The notes: generated by a model not told the origin, from the letters alone. Positions 8,362 through 18,058 are shown, counted from the first letter of the stretch. The stretch is 64,000 nucleotides of DNA from Gillisella vitis (GCA_009744235.1 WPHV01000007.1:248001-312000); one strand, 5' to 3'. Numbers and translations are program-made.

Positions 8362-9324
8362 ATGAATAAGCTTTGCAAACTCGCGCTTGGCGTGAGCATG
8401 ACCGCGCTTGCCTGCTCGTCAGCTGTGGCTGCCAATCTGACGGTTGGTTTCTCGCAGATCGGTTCGGAATCCGGCTGGCGCGCGGCGGAAACATCGGTCA
8501 CCAAGATGGAAGCCGAAAAGCGCAAGATTACCTTGAAATTTGCCGATGCCCAGCAAAAACAGGAAAATCAGATCAAGGCAATCCGTGGCTTTATTGCCCA
8601 GGGTGTCGATGCCATCCTGGTCGCGCCGGTTGTTGCAACCGGTTGGGAAGACGTGTTGAGCGAAGCCAAGGAAGCCAAGATCCCCGTGATCCTGCTGGAC
8701 CGTGGTATCGATGCGCCTAAAGACCTCTATCTGACATCGGTCGCCTCCGATCAGGTCAAGGAGGGCAAGGTTGCCGGCGACTGGCTGGTGAAGTCGGTTG
8801 GAGAAAAGCCGTGTAAAGTCGTCGAGCTTCAGGGAACCGTCGGCTCTACACCGGCCATCAACCGCAAGAAGGGCTTTGAAGAGGCGATCAAGGGCCATTC
8901 CAATATCTCCATCATCCGCAGCCAGACTGGCGATTTCACCCGCGCCAAGGGCAAGGAGGTGATGGAAGGCTTCCTCAAGGCGGAAAATGGCGGCAAGGAC
9001 ATTTGCGCCATGTATGCTCATAATGATGACATGGCAGTCGGTGGTATCCAGGCAATCAAGGATGCCGGTCTGAAGCCGGGCAAGGATATCAAGGTCGTCT
9101 CCATCGATGGCGTTCCGGATATTTTTCAGGCCATGGTGGCTGGTGAGGCCAATGCTTCCGTCGAACTGACCCCGAACATGGCCGGACCGGCATTTGACGT
9201 TCTTGCCGCGTATCTCAAGGACGGCAAGCAGCCGGAAAAATTCATCATCACCGAGTCCAAGCTCTACACCCCCTCGGATGATCCAAAGGGTGAATACGAG
9301 CGCCGCAAGGGCCTGGGCTACTGA
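8362..9324 (+). CDS. ytfQ: Galactofuranose-type ABC transporter substrate-binding protein YtfQ
   Basis: Periplasmic type-I sugar-binding protein, 320 residues, about the size of E. coli YtfQ. Signal peptide MNKLCKLALGVSMTALACSSAVAA, then a mature start NLTVGFSQIGSESGWRAAET that is characteristic of YtfQ. Further YtfQ-like stretches are GVDAILVAPVVATGWEDVL, VELQGTVGSTPAINRKKGF and AHNDDMAVGGIQAIK. YtfQ is known to bind galactofuranose in E. coli. Strong ribosome site GGGAGG. It heads the ytfQRT-yjfF operon; a 10-bp hairpin after the stop may raise its mRNA level relative to the membrane genes. Confidence 0.93.
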   Translation: MNKLCKLALGVSMTALACSSAVAANLTVGFSQIGSESGWRAAETSVTKMEAEKRKITLKFADAQQKQENQIKAIRGFIAQGVDAILVAPVVATGWEDVLSEAKEAKIPVILLDRGIDAPKDLYLTSVASDQVKEGKVAGDWLVKSVGEKPCKVVELQGTVGSTPAINRKKGFEEAIKGHSNISIIRSQTGDFTRAKGKEVMEGFLKAENGGKDICAMYAHNDDMAVGGIQAIKDAGLKPGKDIKVVSIDGVPDIFQAMVAGEANASVELTPNMAGPAFDVLAAYLKDGKQPEKFIITESKLYTPSDDPKGEYERRKGLGY

Positions 9325-9337
9325 TATCCAAACGAGA

Positions 9338-9369
9338 CCGCGTCCGGCGCATACCTGCACCGGACGCGG
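9338..9369 (+). other. Intercistronic stem-loop between ytfQ and ytfR
   Basis: CCGCGTCCGG (9338-9347) pairs perfectly with CCGGACGCGG (9360-9369) around a 12-nt loop. There is no T run, so it is not a classic terminator. Such hairpins after binding-protein genes commonly protect the upstream mRNA or limit readthrough, giving more binding protein than permease. Confidence 0.65.
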
Positions 9370-9406
9370 ATTGCTCTTCTATCTTCAGGCATAGCCGGGT
9401 GAAACG

Positions 9407-10945
9407 ATGACGATCAGCCAACAGGCGGTGCTGGCCGCGACGGCCATTACCAAGACATTCGGCGCCCATGTCGCCTTGCACACTATCGATATTGCCTTCC
9501 GTCCGGGTGAAGTGCATGCGCTGCTGGGCGAAAACGGCGCGGGCAAATCGACACTGATCAAGATCCTGACCGGCGCTTATACGCCTGATGGCGGGACCGT
9601 GCTTGTCGATGGCGCACCTATGAGTTTTTCCACCCCGCAGCAGGCCCAGGCAGTCGGCATTGGCACGGTATATCAGGAGGTCAATCTCCTGACGAATATG
9701 ACGGTGGCCGATAATCTATTCATCGGGCGCCAGCCGCGCCGTTTCGGCCTGGTCGATCATCGCACCATGGAACGTGAAGCGCGCCGCATTCTTTCCGGCT
9801 ACGGTCTGGACATCGACGTTCGCGCCGAATTGGCGACCTTTTCCGTCGCCGTACAGCAGATCATTGCCATCGCCCGGGCCGTCGAACTTTCCGGCAAGGT
9901 CCTGATCCTGGACGAGCCGACGGCAAGCCTAGACCGTTCCGAAGTGCTGAAGCTTTTCGAGATCGTCCGAGGCCTGAAGGCGAGGGGTCTTGCCATCGTC
10001 TTCATCACCCATTTTCTGGATCAGGTTTTCGAGCTATGCGACCATGCCACCGTATTGCGCAATGGAAAGCTGGTCGGCAGCCAACCGATCGACACCCTCA
10101 ACCGGACGACCTTGGTCAGGATGATGCTGGGCAAGGATTTGTCCCTGCACCACGATGCCGTCGCCGGGATCGAGGCAGAGGTTGGGGAAAGCCTCATGCA
10201 ATTTACCGGCTACGGGCTGGACGGCAAGGTGCAGCCCTTTACCCTCAACATCCACAAGGGTGAGGTGATCGGCGTGGCCGGATTGCTCGGTTCGGGGCGC
10301 ACCGAAATGGCCCGGCTGATGTTTGGCATCGACTCCGCCGACAAGGGTGAGCTTACCCTGAATGGAGCGTCGTTTAAGATCCGCTCGCCGCGTCAGGCCA
10401 TCGATCTTGGCTTTGGTTTTTGCCCGGAAGATCGCAAGGCCGATGGCATTTTCGGGGATCTCTCGGTTCGGGAAAACATTATCATCGCCATGCAGGCCAA
10501 GCTCGGCTGGTTGCGCACATTGAGCTATGATGAGCAGATGGAAATCGCCGGGCAATTCATCGAGGCGCTGGACATTCGCACCGCGTCTGCCGAATTGCCG
10601 ATCAAGCTTCTGTCTGGCGGCAACCAACAGAAGGCTATTCTGGCCCGCTGGCTGGCAACCGATCCGCGCTTCCTGATCCTTGACGAGCCGACCCGCGGTA
10701 TCGATGTAGGCGCCCATGCGGAAATCGTCCGGATGATCAGCCGCCTGCGGGAGGATGGTTTGGCGCTGATCGTCATTTCGTCAGAACTGGACGAGGTGGT
10801 GAGCTATTCATCACGGATCGTCGTCATGCGGGACCGGGCCATGGTGGCCGAACTGCATGGCGCTGATATCGCCCCTGACGTTATTGTTCAGACGATCGCC
10901 GCCCAATCCAGCACGCCTGCCCAGTCCGAAGGCGCATTCTCATGA
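9407..10945 (+). CDS. ytfR: Galactofuranose-type ABC transporter ATP-binding protein YtfR
   Basis: Double ATPase, 512 residues. First domain: Walker A GENGAGKST at residues 41-49, Walker B VLILDEPTASL. Second domain: degenerate Walker A GLLGSGRTEM without lysine, full signature LSGGNQQKAILARWLA, Walker B FLILDEPTRGIDVG. This is the RbsA/YtfR pattern. Its stop overlaps the ytfT start (ATGA at 10942-10945), which indicates translational coupling. Confidence 0.93.
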   Translation: MTISQQAVLAATAITKTFGAHVALHTIDIAFRPGEVHALLGENGAGKSTLIKILTGAYTPDGGTVLVDGAPMSFSTPQQAQAVGIGTVYQEVNLLTNMTVADNLFIGRQPRRFGLVDHRTMEREARRILSGYGLDIDVRAELATFSVAVQQIIAIARAVELSGKVLILDEPTASLDRSEVLKLFEIVRGLKARGLAIVFITHFLDQVFELCDHATVLRNGKLVGSQPIDTLNRTTLVRMMLGKDLSLHHDAVAGIEAEVGESLMQFTGYGLDGKVQPFTLNIHKGEVIGVAGLLGSGRTEMARLMFGIDSADKGELTLNGASFKIRSPRQAIDLGFGFCPEDRKADGIFGDLSVRENIIIAMQAKLGWLRTLSYDEQMEIAGQFIEALDIRTASAELPIKLLSGGNQQKAILARWLATDPRFLILDEPTRGIDVGAHAEIVRMISRLREDGLALIVISSELDEVVSYSSRIVVMRDRAMVAELHGADIAPDVIVQTIAAQSSTPAQSEGAFS

Positions 10946-11982
10946 AAATTCGCTCGATGTCTTCTGTCTTGAAGCCGCAATTTGCAGCGCTCATCGCCGT
11001 CCTGCTGTTAAACTGGATGGTGTTTCCCGGCTTCTTCGATATCGCCTGGCGCGATGGCCGGTTGTTCGGCAGCCTGATTGATGTGCTCAATCGTGGCGCA
11101 CCGGTTGCCATTCTCGCCATCGGCATGACTGCCATCATTGCAACACGCGGTGTCGATCTTTCCGTCGGCGCGGTCATGGCCGTGGCGGGTGCGGTTGCCG
11201 CCACCTGCGCTGTCGCAGGCCAGCCCTTGGTGGTGACCTTGGCGGCAGCACTTGCCGTGGCGCTCGCCTGCGGCCTCTGGAATGGTCTGCTGGTGGCCTA
11301 TCTCGGCATTCAGCCTTTTGTGGCGACGCTGGTGCTGATGGTGGCGGGCAGGGGACTGGCGCAATTGGTCACATCCGGGTCGATTGTCACCTTCAGCGAT
11401 CCGGCTCTGATTTTCGTGGGAACGGGATCACTGCTTGGCTTTCCGATGCCGGTGGTGATTGCCGTGGTGCTGATGCTGTCAGCCCATATCTTCATGCGCC
11501 GCACCGCCATTGGACTGTTCATCGAGGCGATCGGTACCAACCTTTCGGCGGCAAATTATACCGGGCTTCGCAGTCGCGCGCTGATCCTCGCGGTTTACGC
11601 TTTTGGCGGTCTGTGCGCTGGTATTGCCGGCACCATCGCCGCTGCGGATATTCGCGGCGCCGATGCCAACAATGCCGGGCTGTGGCTGGAGCTGGATGCC
11701 ATTCTTGCTGTCGTTATCGGCGGCACGTCGCTTCTGGGTGGTCGATTTTCCATTCCGATGTCGGTTCTGGGCGCAGTGATCATTCAGGCGATGAATACCG
11801 GCATTCTGGTTTCAGGCCTGCCGCCGGAATTCAATCTCATCGTCAAGGCCAGTGTGATCATCATCATCCTGGTCCTGCAATCGGACCGCGTCAGCGAACT
11901 GGTCAGTTTCTGGAAACACCGGCCCGTCGTCTTGCCCAAAAACACTCAGGCTAAAATCCAGGCTTCGGAGAAAACAGGATGA
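10942..11982 (+). CDS. ytfT: Galactofuranose-type ABC transporter permease YtfT
   Basis: Inner-membrane permease, 346 residues (E. coli YtfT is of similar length), with the conserved pattern NRGAPVAILAIGMTAIIATR and GVDLSVGAVMAVAGAVAA near the third membrane segment, and GTSLLGGRFS near the end. It overlaps both neighbours by 4 bp (ATGA at each end), so ytfR, ytfT and yjfF are coupled. It would pair with YjfF as a heterodimeric channel. Confidence 0.93.
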   Translation: MKIRSMSSVLKPQFAALIAVLLLNWMVFPGFFDIAWRDGRLFGSLIDVLNRGAPVAILAIGMTAIIATRGVDLSVGAVMAVAGAVAATCAVAGQPLVVTLAAALAVALACGLWNGLLVAYLGIQPFVATLVLMVAGRGLAQLVTSGSIVTFSDPALIFVGTGSLLGFPMPVVIAVVLMLSAHIFMRRTAIGLFIEAIGTNLSAANYTGLRSRALILAVYAFGGLCAGIAGTIAAADIRGADANNAGLWLELDAILAVVIGGTSLLGGRFSIPMSVLGAVIIQAMNTGILVSGLPPEFNLIVKASVIIIILVLQSDRVSELVSFWKHRPVVLPKNTQAKIQASEKTG

Positions 11983-12959
11983 ACCCGCGCTATCGGCCTC
12001 TCGCTGCGACGACCCTGATTTTCATCGTCGCCTATACGCTCTGTGTCATCAGCTATCCCGGCATGTTTTCAACCCGTGTCCTGGGCAATTTCCTGACGGA
12101 CAATGCTTTTCTGGGCATTGCTGCTGTTGGGGCGACCTTCGTTATCCTGTCGGGCGGGATCGATCTGTCCGTCGGCGCCGTCATTGGGTTGACAGGCGTT
12201 ATCACCGCCCTGCTGATCAGCCATGCGGGGCTTGATCCGATTGTGGTCTTTCCACTGGTGCTGGTGCTTTCGGCCTGTTTCGGCGCGGTGATGGGAGCGG
12301 TTATCCATTTCCTGAAGGTGCCGCCCTTTATCGTCACCCTGGCGGGGATGTTTCTGGCGCGAGGCATCGCCTCGGTTTTGACCCAGGATAGTATCCCCAT
12401 CGATCATCCGATCTACCGCGCCATTTCGCAGGCCTATTTTCGCCTGCCCGGCGGAGGCCGGTTGAGTGCCATCGGTTTGTTGATGCTGGCAGCGTTTCTG
12501 GTCTGCGGCTTTATCGCTCACCGCACCCGGTTCGGCTCTTATGTCTATGCGATCGGCGGCAATCCGGTATCTGCGGCGCTGATGGGGGTGCCCACCGGGC
12601 CGGTGACAATTGGCATCTATGCGCTTTCCGCTTTCCTGTCCGGCCTGGCAGGCATTGTCTATTCTCTTTATACCTCGGCTGGCTATCCGCTCGCAGCGGT
12701 TGGCATCGAGCTTGACGCCATCGCGGCGGTGGTGATAGGCGGCACGTTGCTGACTGGAGGATATGGTTTCATCTTCGGCACCTTGATCGGTGTCATGCTG
12801 CAAGGGCTGGTGCAAACATATATTGTTTTTGAAGGCACGCTTTCCAGTTGGTGGACGAAGATTGCCATTGGTGCTTTGCTGTTTATGTTCATTCTGTTGC
12901 AGAAATTGGTATTTCACGCCGGAAGTGGACGGACGAGGACGAAAAAGGCGTCTGCATGA
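11979..12959 (+). CDS. yjfF: Galactofuranose-type ABC transporter permease YjfF
   Basis: Second permease of the importer, 326 residues. Features: FLGIAAVGATFVILSGGIDLS, the loop HFLKVPPFIVTLAGMFLARG, and GGTLLTGGYGFIFGT. Two different permease genes next to one YtfR-type ATPase is the diagnostic ytfQRT-yjfF arrangement. The stop codon overlaps the start of the FadR-type regulator (ATGA at 12956-12959). Confidence 0.92.
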   Translation: MNPRYRPLAATTLIFIVAYTLCVISYPGMFSTRVLGNFLTDNAFLGIAAVGATFVILSGGIDLSVGAVIGLTGVITALLISHAGLDPIVVFPLVLVLSACFGAVMGAVIHFLKVPPFIVTLAGMFLARGIASVLTQDSIPIDHPIYRAISQAYFRLPGGGRLSAIGLLMLAAFLVCGFIAHRTRFGSYVYAIGGNPVSAALMGVPTGPVTIGIYALSAFLSGLAGIVYSLYTSAGYPLAAVGIELDAIAAVVIGGTLLTGGYGFIFGTLIGVMLQGLVQTYIVFEGTLSSWWTKIAIGALLFMFILLQKLVFHAGSGRTRTKKASA

Positions 12960-13684
12960 TCGAACCAGGCAGCCTGCTTCGCTCCCTTTCCGGGCGGATC
13001 ACGGCGCGCAATTTCCACTCTCACGTCATCAACGAAATCGGAGCGGGCGTTATTTCCGGACGCTTTGCGGTTGGCTCCATCCTGCCCAACGATGCTGCCC
13101 TGATGGACGAGTTCAGCGTTTCGCGCACCGTGCTGCGAGAGGCCTTGAAGACGTTGGAGGCAAAGGGCCTAGTGGAAGCCCGGCCCAAGGTCGGCACCAA
13201 GGTTGCCAAGAAAAGCCGCTGGAATCTGTATGATCGCCAGGTCTTGGCCTGGTATCTCGAAATCCAGCCGGATGATGAGTTCCTGCGCGGACTGGGCGAG
13301 GTGCGGTGCTCACTGGAGCCGCTGGCGGCACGTGATGCTGCCCGTGATCATACCGGTGACCAGATCCGCCTGATGCATTACTGGCTGCGGCAGATGGAGC
13401 TTGCTTTGGATGAGCCGCAAAGCTTCAGCCTGGCTGATTTCGAGCTGCACAGGATCATCGCCGAGGCATCCAGCAATCCGTTCTTGCGGGCGTTGCAGGG
13501 CGTGATCGAACTGTCGCATGCGCTCGCTTATTTGCCCGCTGTGCGCGACGGTAAGGTTTGCGAGCTCACAGCCGTGTTGCAAAGCCACCGCGTGCTCGTC
13601 ACTGCCATTGAGCGCGGCCTTGCCGAAGAGGCAGCAGCGGCGATGATCGGCACCATCGAGCAGGACCACACACGGATGTCGTAA
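12956..13684 (+). CDS. GntR-family regulator, FadR/FCD subgroup
   Basis: A 242-residue regulator. Residues 15-80 form the GntR winged helix (GVISGRFAVGSILPN, DEFSVSRTVLREALKTLEAKGLVEA, PKVGTKV); the rest is an all-helical FCD ligand domain, seen in DFELHRIIAEASSNPFLRAL and the SHRVLVTAIERGLAEEAAAAM helix. Start at 12956, overlapping the yjfF stop by ATGA. As the last gene of the ytfQRT-yjfF operon it probably senses a sugar or sugar acid and regulates the operon, including itself; the ligand is unknown. Confidence 0.88.
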   Translation: MIEPGSLLRSLSGRITARNFHSHVINEIGAGVISGRFAVGSILPNDAALMDEFSVSRTVLREALKTLEAKGLVEARPKVGTKVAKKSRWNLYDRQVLAWYLEIQPDDEFLRGLGEVRCSLEPLAARDAARDHTGDQIRLMHYWLRQMELALDEPQSFSLADFELHRIIAEASSNPFLRALQGVIELSHALAYLPAVRDGKVCELTAVLQSHRVLVTAIERGLAEEAAAAMIGTIEQDHTRMS

Positions 13685-13741
13685 TCTATTCGCTCCAAGG
13701 CGGGTGTGATGGCATGCATTTTTGACAATGCATGCCATCTT

Positions 13742-13866
13742 ATACCAAGTCTCTGACATGCTGACGCATCCTCGACTTGAAGAATTGAAAATATCTCAAA
13801 TGCGTCAGAGGCTTGAGATATTTTCAAACGGAATACGAAGAGTCATTTTCAATGAATCTTCGTATT
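13742..13866. repeat. Dispersed palindromic intergenic element, copy 1 (family A)
   Basis: A 125-bp element, nearly identical to the one at 47470-47594. It contains two strong inverted repeats: GAAAATATCTCAA (13787-13799) with TTGAGATATTTTC (13813-13825), and AATACGAAGA (13832-13841) with TCTTCGTATT (13857-13866) around an inner TCATT/AATGA pair. It lies between the converging ends of the FadR-type regulator and an aldehyde dehydrogenase, so it may also act as a two-way terminator. Confidence 0.85.
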
Positions 13867-13884
13867 ATCATTCAATCCAACAGA

Positions 13885-15333
13885 TCAGAACGGGTAATGC
13901 TGGTTCGGATCTTCGATGGTGATCCAGCGCAGGTCGGTGAATTCGTTGATCGCCGCCTTGCCGCCAAACCGACCGAAACCGGAGTTTTTCACCCCACCAA
14001 ACGGCATTTGTGCCTCATCGGCAACGGTCGGGCCGTTGATATGGCAAATGCCGGCTTCGATACGGGCCGCAATCGCCAGGGCGCGCTGGATATCGCGGCT
14101 GAAAACCGCTGAGGACAGGCCATATTCGCTATCATTGGCGATGCGGATGGCCTCTTCCTCGTCCTTGACCCGGATGACCGGTTTTACGGGGCCGAAGCTC
14201 TCTTCGTCAAAGCTGCGCATTCCAGCCTTGACGTGGTCGAGAAGCGTTGCTTCTACCACGCTGCCGGTGACCTTGCCGCCAGCGGCGAGGGTTGCGCCCT
14301 TGCCGACGGCATCATCGATGAATTCCTGCATTTTGATGGCGGCCTGAGGATTGACCAGGGAGCCCAGCACGACATGGCCGCGCGGATCGCCAGCTGGAAG
14401 CGAGGCTGCCCGGGCGGCCAGCTTTGCCACGAATTCGTCGGCGACCTTTTCATGGACAATCAACCGCTCCGTGGACATGCAGATCTGGCCCATGTTCATG
14501 TAGCAGCCAAACACCGCCGCATTGACGGCAGCGTCAATATCGGCATCCTCAAGCACCAGGAAGGGTGCTTTTCCGCCGAGTTCAAGCAGGGCGGGCTTGA
14601 GGTGGCGACCACACAATTCGCCGATGATGCGTCCGACCTTGGTCGAACCGGTGAAATTAACGCGGCGTATTTCCGGTGCGCTGACCAGCGCTTCCACCAC
14701 CTGGGCGGCATCTTCGGGCGCATTGGTTATGACGTTGATGACGCCATCCGGCAGGCCTGCTTCCACAAGCACCTGGCCGATCAGGACATGGACGCCGGGG
14801 CAGGCTTCTGATGCCTTCAGGATGACGCTGTTGCCGCAGGCGATCGCCATGGCAATGGCGCGTGTGCCCAAAATGATTGGTGCATTCCAGGGCGCAATGC
14901 CAAGGCAGACGCCTGCTGCCTGGCGCACCGCCATGGACAATGTACCGGGCTTGTCTGAGGGGATGACTTCGCCCTGGATCTGGCTGGTCATGCTGGCGGC
15001 TTCCCGCAATACGCCAGCGGCAAGCATGGTGTTGAAGCCGGCCCAGGGACCGGTCGCACCGGTTTCCGTGATCATCAGCGCGGTGAAGTCTGCCGCTTTC
15101 GAAGCCATGATGTCGGCTGCTTTCAGCAGCAGTGCACGCCTTTCGCCGGGGCCAGTGCGTGACCAGGCAGGGAAGGCCGCCTGGGCTGCGGTAATTGCTG
15201 CCTTGACATCGTCCAGGCTAGAGGCCGGGGCGCGGGAAGCAATCTCGCCATTGAATGGATCGATCCGGTCGAACGTTTTGCCCGACAAGGCTCCAACTTT
15301 CTTGCCACCAATGATTTGCTGGATTTCGTGCAT
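13885..15333 (-). CDS. NAD(P)-dependent aldehyde dehydrogenase (aromatic-aldehyde type)
   Basis: About 482 residues. Family landmarks: GIAPWNAPIILGTRAIAMAIACGNSVILK (cofactor binding), NFTGSTKVGR (Rossmann turn), LELGGKAP with the general-base glutamate, and GQICMSTER with the catalytic cysteine. The sequence style resembles salicylaldehyde/vanillin dehydrogenases, so an aromatic aldehyde is the likely substrate. Start at 15333 (MHEIQQIIGGKK), with GGAGGAAG upstream. Follows a second aldehyde dehydrogenase by 80 bp on the same strand; the two look like an operon. Confidence 0.88.
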   Translation of the reverse strand: MHEIQQIIGGKKVGALSGKTFDRIDPFNGEIASRAPASSLDDVKAAITAAQAAFPAWSRTGPGERRALLLKAADIMASKAADFTALMITETGATGPWAGFNTMLAAGVLREAASMTSQIQGEVIPSDKPGTLSMAVRQAAGVCLGIAPWNAPIILGTRAIAMAIACGNSVILKASEACPGVHVLIGQVLVEAGLPDGVINVITNAPEDAAQVVEALVSAPEIRRVNFTGSTKVGRIIGELCGRHLKPALLELGGKAPFLVLEDADIDAAVNAAVFGCYMNMGQICMSTERLIVHEKVADEFVAKLAARAASLPAGDPRGHVVLGSLVNPQAAIKMQEFIDDAVGKGATLAAGGKVTGSVVEATLLDHVKAGMRSFDEESFGPVKPVIRVKDEEEAIRIANDSEYGLSSAVFSRDIQRALAIAARIEAGICHINGPTVADEAQMPFGGVKNSGFGRFGGKAAINEFTDLRWITIEDPNQHYPF

Positions 15334-15412
15334 GTCTTCTTCCTCCACTTGTGTGCGACCCTTGTCGCAGTCTTTGTTGGTTCGGTTGCTGCATTATGCG
15401 GGAGTTGTGCGT

Positions 15413-16939
15413 TCAGATCGGATAATCTGCCGGGCCTGAGGCAAGGCTCACCCACCGCAATTCGGTAAACTCGTCCAGCGCCGCCTCGCCGCCGAACCGG
15501 CCATAGCCGGAGGCCTTGACGCCTCCGAACGGCATGGACGGATCGTCGGCCACAGTGGCGCAGTTGATATGGAGAATGCCGGTTTCCACCCGCCGTGCGA
15601 CGTCGAGGGCGCGGTGCAGGTCGCGGCTGAATACTGCGCCGGATAAGCCGTATTCGCAATCATTGGCAACTGTCACGGCCTCGTCGGCGTCAGTGACGCG
15701 AATAATCGACACGACCGGTCCGAAACTTTCTTCACGATAGAGCCGCATGCCGGGAAGGACATGATCGACAACAGTCGCATCCATCAACGTGTCGTGAACG
15801 CGTCCGCCTGCCAGAACATGCGCGCCCCTGGCAACGGCATCATCGATCATGCTGGCAATTCTCCGGCCGGATTCTACCGAGATCAATGAACCAAGTGGTG
15901 TCAGGCCGAGGGCCGGATCACCGGCCTTGATCGTTTTCGCTTTGCTGACGAACAGCGACAGAAACTCATCGGCGATAGCATCGATGAGAATGATCCGCTC
16001 GGTGGACATGCAGATCTGACCCTGATTGAAAAAAGCCCCGAAGGCTGCGGCGCGGACGGCCTGTTCGAGATCGGCATCATCAAGCACGATCAGCGGCGCT
16101 TTGCCGCCAAGTTCCAGCAGGCAGCGCTTTAAATGGCGGGCGGCGATTTGCGCAACGATCTTGCCGACTCGAGTCGAGCCGGTGAAATTGACCCGGCGAA
16201 CAACGGGGTGGGCAATCAGGGTCTCGACAATCGCCGCTGCATCGGCAGGCGCATTAGAGATGATATTCAAAACGCCATCGGGCAGACCGGCTTGCTGGAG
16301 CAGATCACCCAACAAACGCTGCGTGGCTGGCGCCAATTCCGAGCTTTTCAGGATCACGCAATTGCCGCAGGCCAGTGCCAAGGCAAACGAGCGAACGGCA
16401 AGCAGGATTGGTGCGTTCCAAGGCGAGATCGCGAGGCAAACGCCAGCTGGCTGCCGCAATGAAAAGGACGTGCCAACGACCAAATCATCCGGGCAAATCG
16501 TTCCCGGCACATGCACGGCCATGGCGGCGGCATCCTGAAAGATCTTTGCGCCATAGTCGATGTTGAATCGGCACCAATCAAGGGTGGCTCCCGTTTCGGC
16601 CATCATTGTGCGGGTGAAGATCTCGGTCGCTTCGATCAGCAGGGCGGCCGCCTGTTCCAGAATAGTCTGGCGCATGGCGCAAGGTGATGTTGACCACTCC
16701 GGAAAGGCAGCAGCGGCGGCAAGCGCCGCATCTTCGGCATCTGCAAGACTTGCGGCGGCAGCCACAGTGACGATCTGCGCGCTCAGAGGATTGGCTCTGG
16801 TAAAGACCTTGTCTCCTTGCGCATCGACGGACTTTCCGCCGATCAGCAGGGATGAAGCAAACGGCGTGGGGTTGCCATTTGCCATCTCCATCCAGTGCAG
16901 GCTGGACTTTTCAGGTGCTGCGGACCGCTCCATGGCCAT
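15413..16939 (-). CDS. NAD(P)-dependent aldehyde dehydrogenase, paralogue
   Basis: About 508 residues. It has the same landmarks as its neighbour: AISPWNAPILLAVRSFALALACGN, NFTGSTRVGK, LELGGKAP and GQICMSTER with the catalytic cysteine. It is clearly a paralogue of the 13885-15333 gene. The N-terminus is about 20 residues longer. Start at 16939 because GGGAGGAGG lies about 8 nt upstream; an earlier ATG (16987) is less well placed. Divergent from the AraC-type regulator at 17159, which probably controls both dehydrogenases. Confidence 0.87.
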   Translation of the reverse strand: MAMERSAAPEKSSLHWMEMANGNPTPFASSLLIGGKSVDAQGDKVFTRANPLSAQIVTVAAAASLADAEDAALAAAAAFPEWSTSPCAMRQTILEQAAALLIEATEIFTRTMMAETGATLDWCRFNIDYGAKIFQDAAAMAVHVPGTICPDDLVVGTSFSLRQPAGVCLAISPWNAPILLAVRSFALALACGNCVILKSSELAPATQRLLGDLLQQAGLPDGVLNIISNAPADAAAIVETLIAHPVVRRVNFTGSTRVGKIVAQIAARHLKRCLLELGGKAPLIVLDDADLEQAVRAAAFGAFFNQGQICMSTERIILIDAIADEFLSLFVSKAKTIKAGDPALGLTPLGSLISVESGRRIASMIDDAVARGAHVLAGGRVHDTLMDATVVDHVLPGMRLYREESFGPVVSIIRVTDADEAVTVANDCEYGLSGAVFSRDLHRALDVARRVETGILHINCATVADDPSMPFGGVKASGYGRFGGEAALDEFTELRWVSLASGPADYPI

Positions 16940-17158
16940 ATGCAATGCCTCCTCCCAAAGGCCTGTTCCCGACAGCGTTTTCACCATTGATCCGAAACAG
17001 CTTGTTTCAGGCTGTTTTTCTGGAATTCTTCATGGTGAGAAAATGCGTCAGACATGTATTGCGAGCAACTCTAACGATTTGCATGGAAAGAAGAATGTAG
17101 ATATCTGGGTTCTGATTGTCGATTTCTGGTCAATTGCCGCAATTTGGAGACTGTCCCA

Positions 17159-18058
17159 ATGGTGGAGGAATTCGCGCTGATGCGGCGGGTCTGGGGGCAG
17201 AGCCTGGAGCCAACGCTTTCACAACGTACACTCGGCATCGGCAACCATCCCTATCGTTGGTTTACCCATCTGATCTTCATTCGGCTGGGTACGGTCAGGC
17301 TTGGCGCGGGCGACACGGCTGGGATGCTGCAAGGCCCGTGCCTGCTGCTGCTACCGTCTTCGGAACTGGTAAGGCTGCGCCTTTCTGCTGGCTCCTGCGG
17401 CCATGTTATCGGCGCGGCCATGGATATTATCGGGGATGCCATCGGGGATTATCCGGAATCCCAGCCTATTAGACTGTTCATCGCAACGACAACGATCATG
17501 ACAGGACTGTCGCCGCAGCAGGCAAGCGGACTGGAACAGCACATGCGTGGCCTCATCGACGAGTTGAACCGGGATGGACAGCCTTCGCATATGGTGGTGT
17601 CAGCCTATCTTCGGCTGTTGATCAACTGGGTCTGGCGCCACACCATGCCTTCCGGGCCAGCCGCATCGCTCTCTTCCGGCGGCGCTGCGCCCATCCTGCA
17701 TCAATTCCGGCAATTGGTGGAGGCGGACTATCGTCATCACCGGCCTGTTGCTGATTATGCCGCTCGCCTGGGGATCTCGACCGACCGTTTGCATGCGCTT
17801 TGCCGCAAACATCTCGGCCGCGCGCCGATTGAGCTTGTGCATGAGCGGTTGGCGCAGGAGGGCCGTATCCGGCTGGAGCGCTCCGATAGCAGTGCACGCG
17901 ACATTTCAGAAGCGCTGGGCTTTCGCGATCCGGCGCATTTCAGCCATTTTTTCAAACGGAAAACCGGCCTTTCCCCGGCAGCCTATCGGCGCATGGTCCG
18001 GCAATCATCAGTAAATCCCGGTCTTGGTACCAATATGGACTATCACGACTGGCCCTGA
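17159..18058 (+). CDS. AraC-family transcriptional regulator
   Basis: About 299 residues: a cupin-like effector half, then the C-terminal AraC double helix-turn-helix (YAARLGISTDRLHALCRKHL; ISEALGFRDPAHFSHFFKRK; TGLSPAAYRRM). The overall style resembles regulators of aromatic-compound catabolism such as PobR/HpaA. The ATG at 17159 has GGAG 8 nt upstream; a TTG at 17144 is less likely. Transcribed away from the aldehyde dehydrogenase pair across a 220-bp gap, the usual place for its own operator. Confidence 0.88.
   Translation: MVEEFALMRRVWGQSLEPTLSQRTLGIGNHPYRWFTHLIFIRLGTVRLGAGDTAGMLQGPCLLLLPSSELVRLRLSAGSCGHVIGAAMDIIGDAIGDYPESQPIRLFIATTTIMTGLSPQQASGLEQHMRGLIDELNRDGQPSHMVVSAYLRLLINWVWRHTMPSGPAASLSSGGAAPILHQFRQLVEADYRHHRPVADYAARLGISTDRLHALCRKHLGRAPIELVHERLAQEGRIRLERSDSSARDISEALGFRDPAHFSHFFKRKTGLSPAAYRRMVRQSSVNPGLGTNMDYHDWP

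Noticed and set aside
13742..13866. Family-A element as a small RNA or riboswitch
   Set aside because: Two near-identical copies in different gene contexts and no conserved pairing with a downstream start; a dispersed repeat explains it better.
14522..15439. 305-codon + frame inside an aldehyde dehydrogenase gene
   Set aside because: Pure antisense shadow of a gene with all catalytic motifs; composition is Ser/Ala/Arg-rich as expected for a shadow.
13885..16939. Tandem aldehyde dehydrogenases as a recent duplication
   Set aside because: They share motifs, but the sequences differ widely along their length and in the N-terminus, so the duplication is old.
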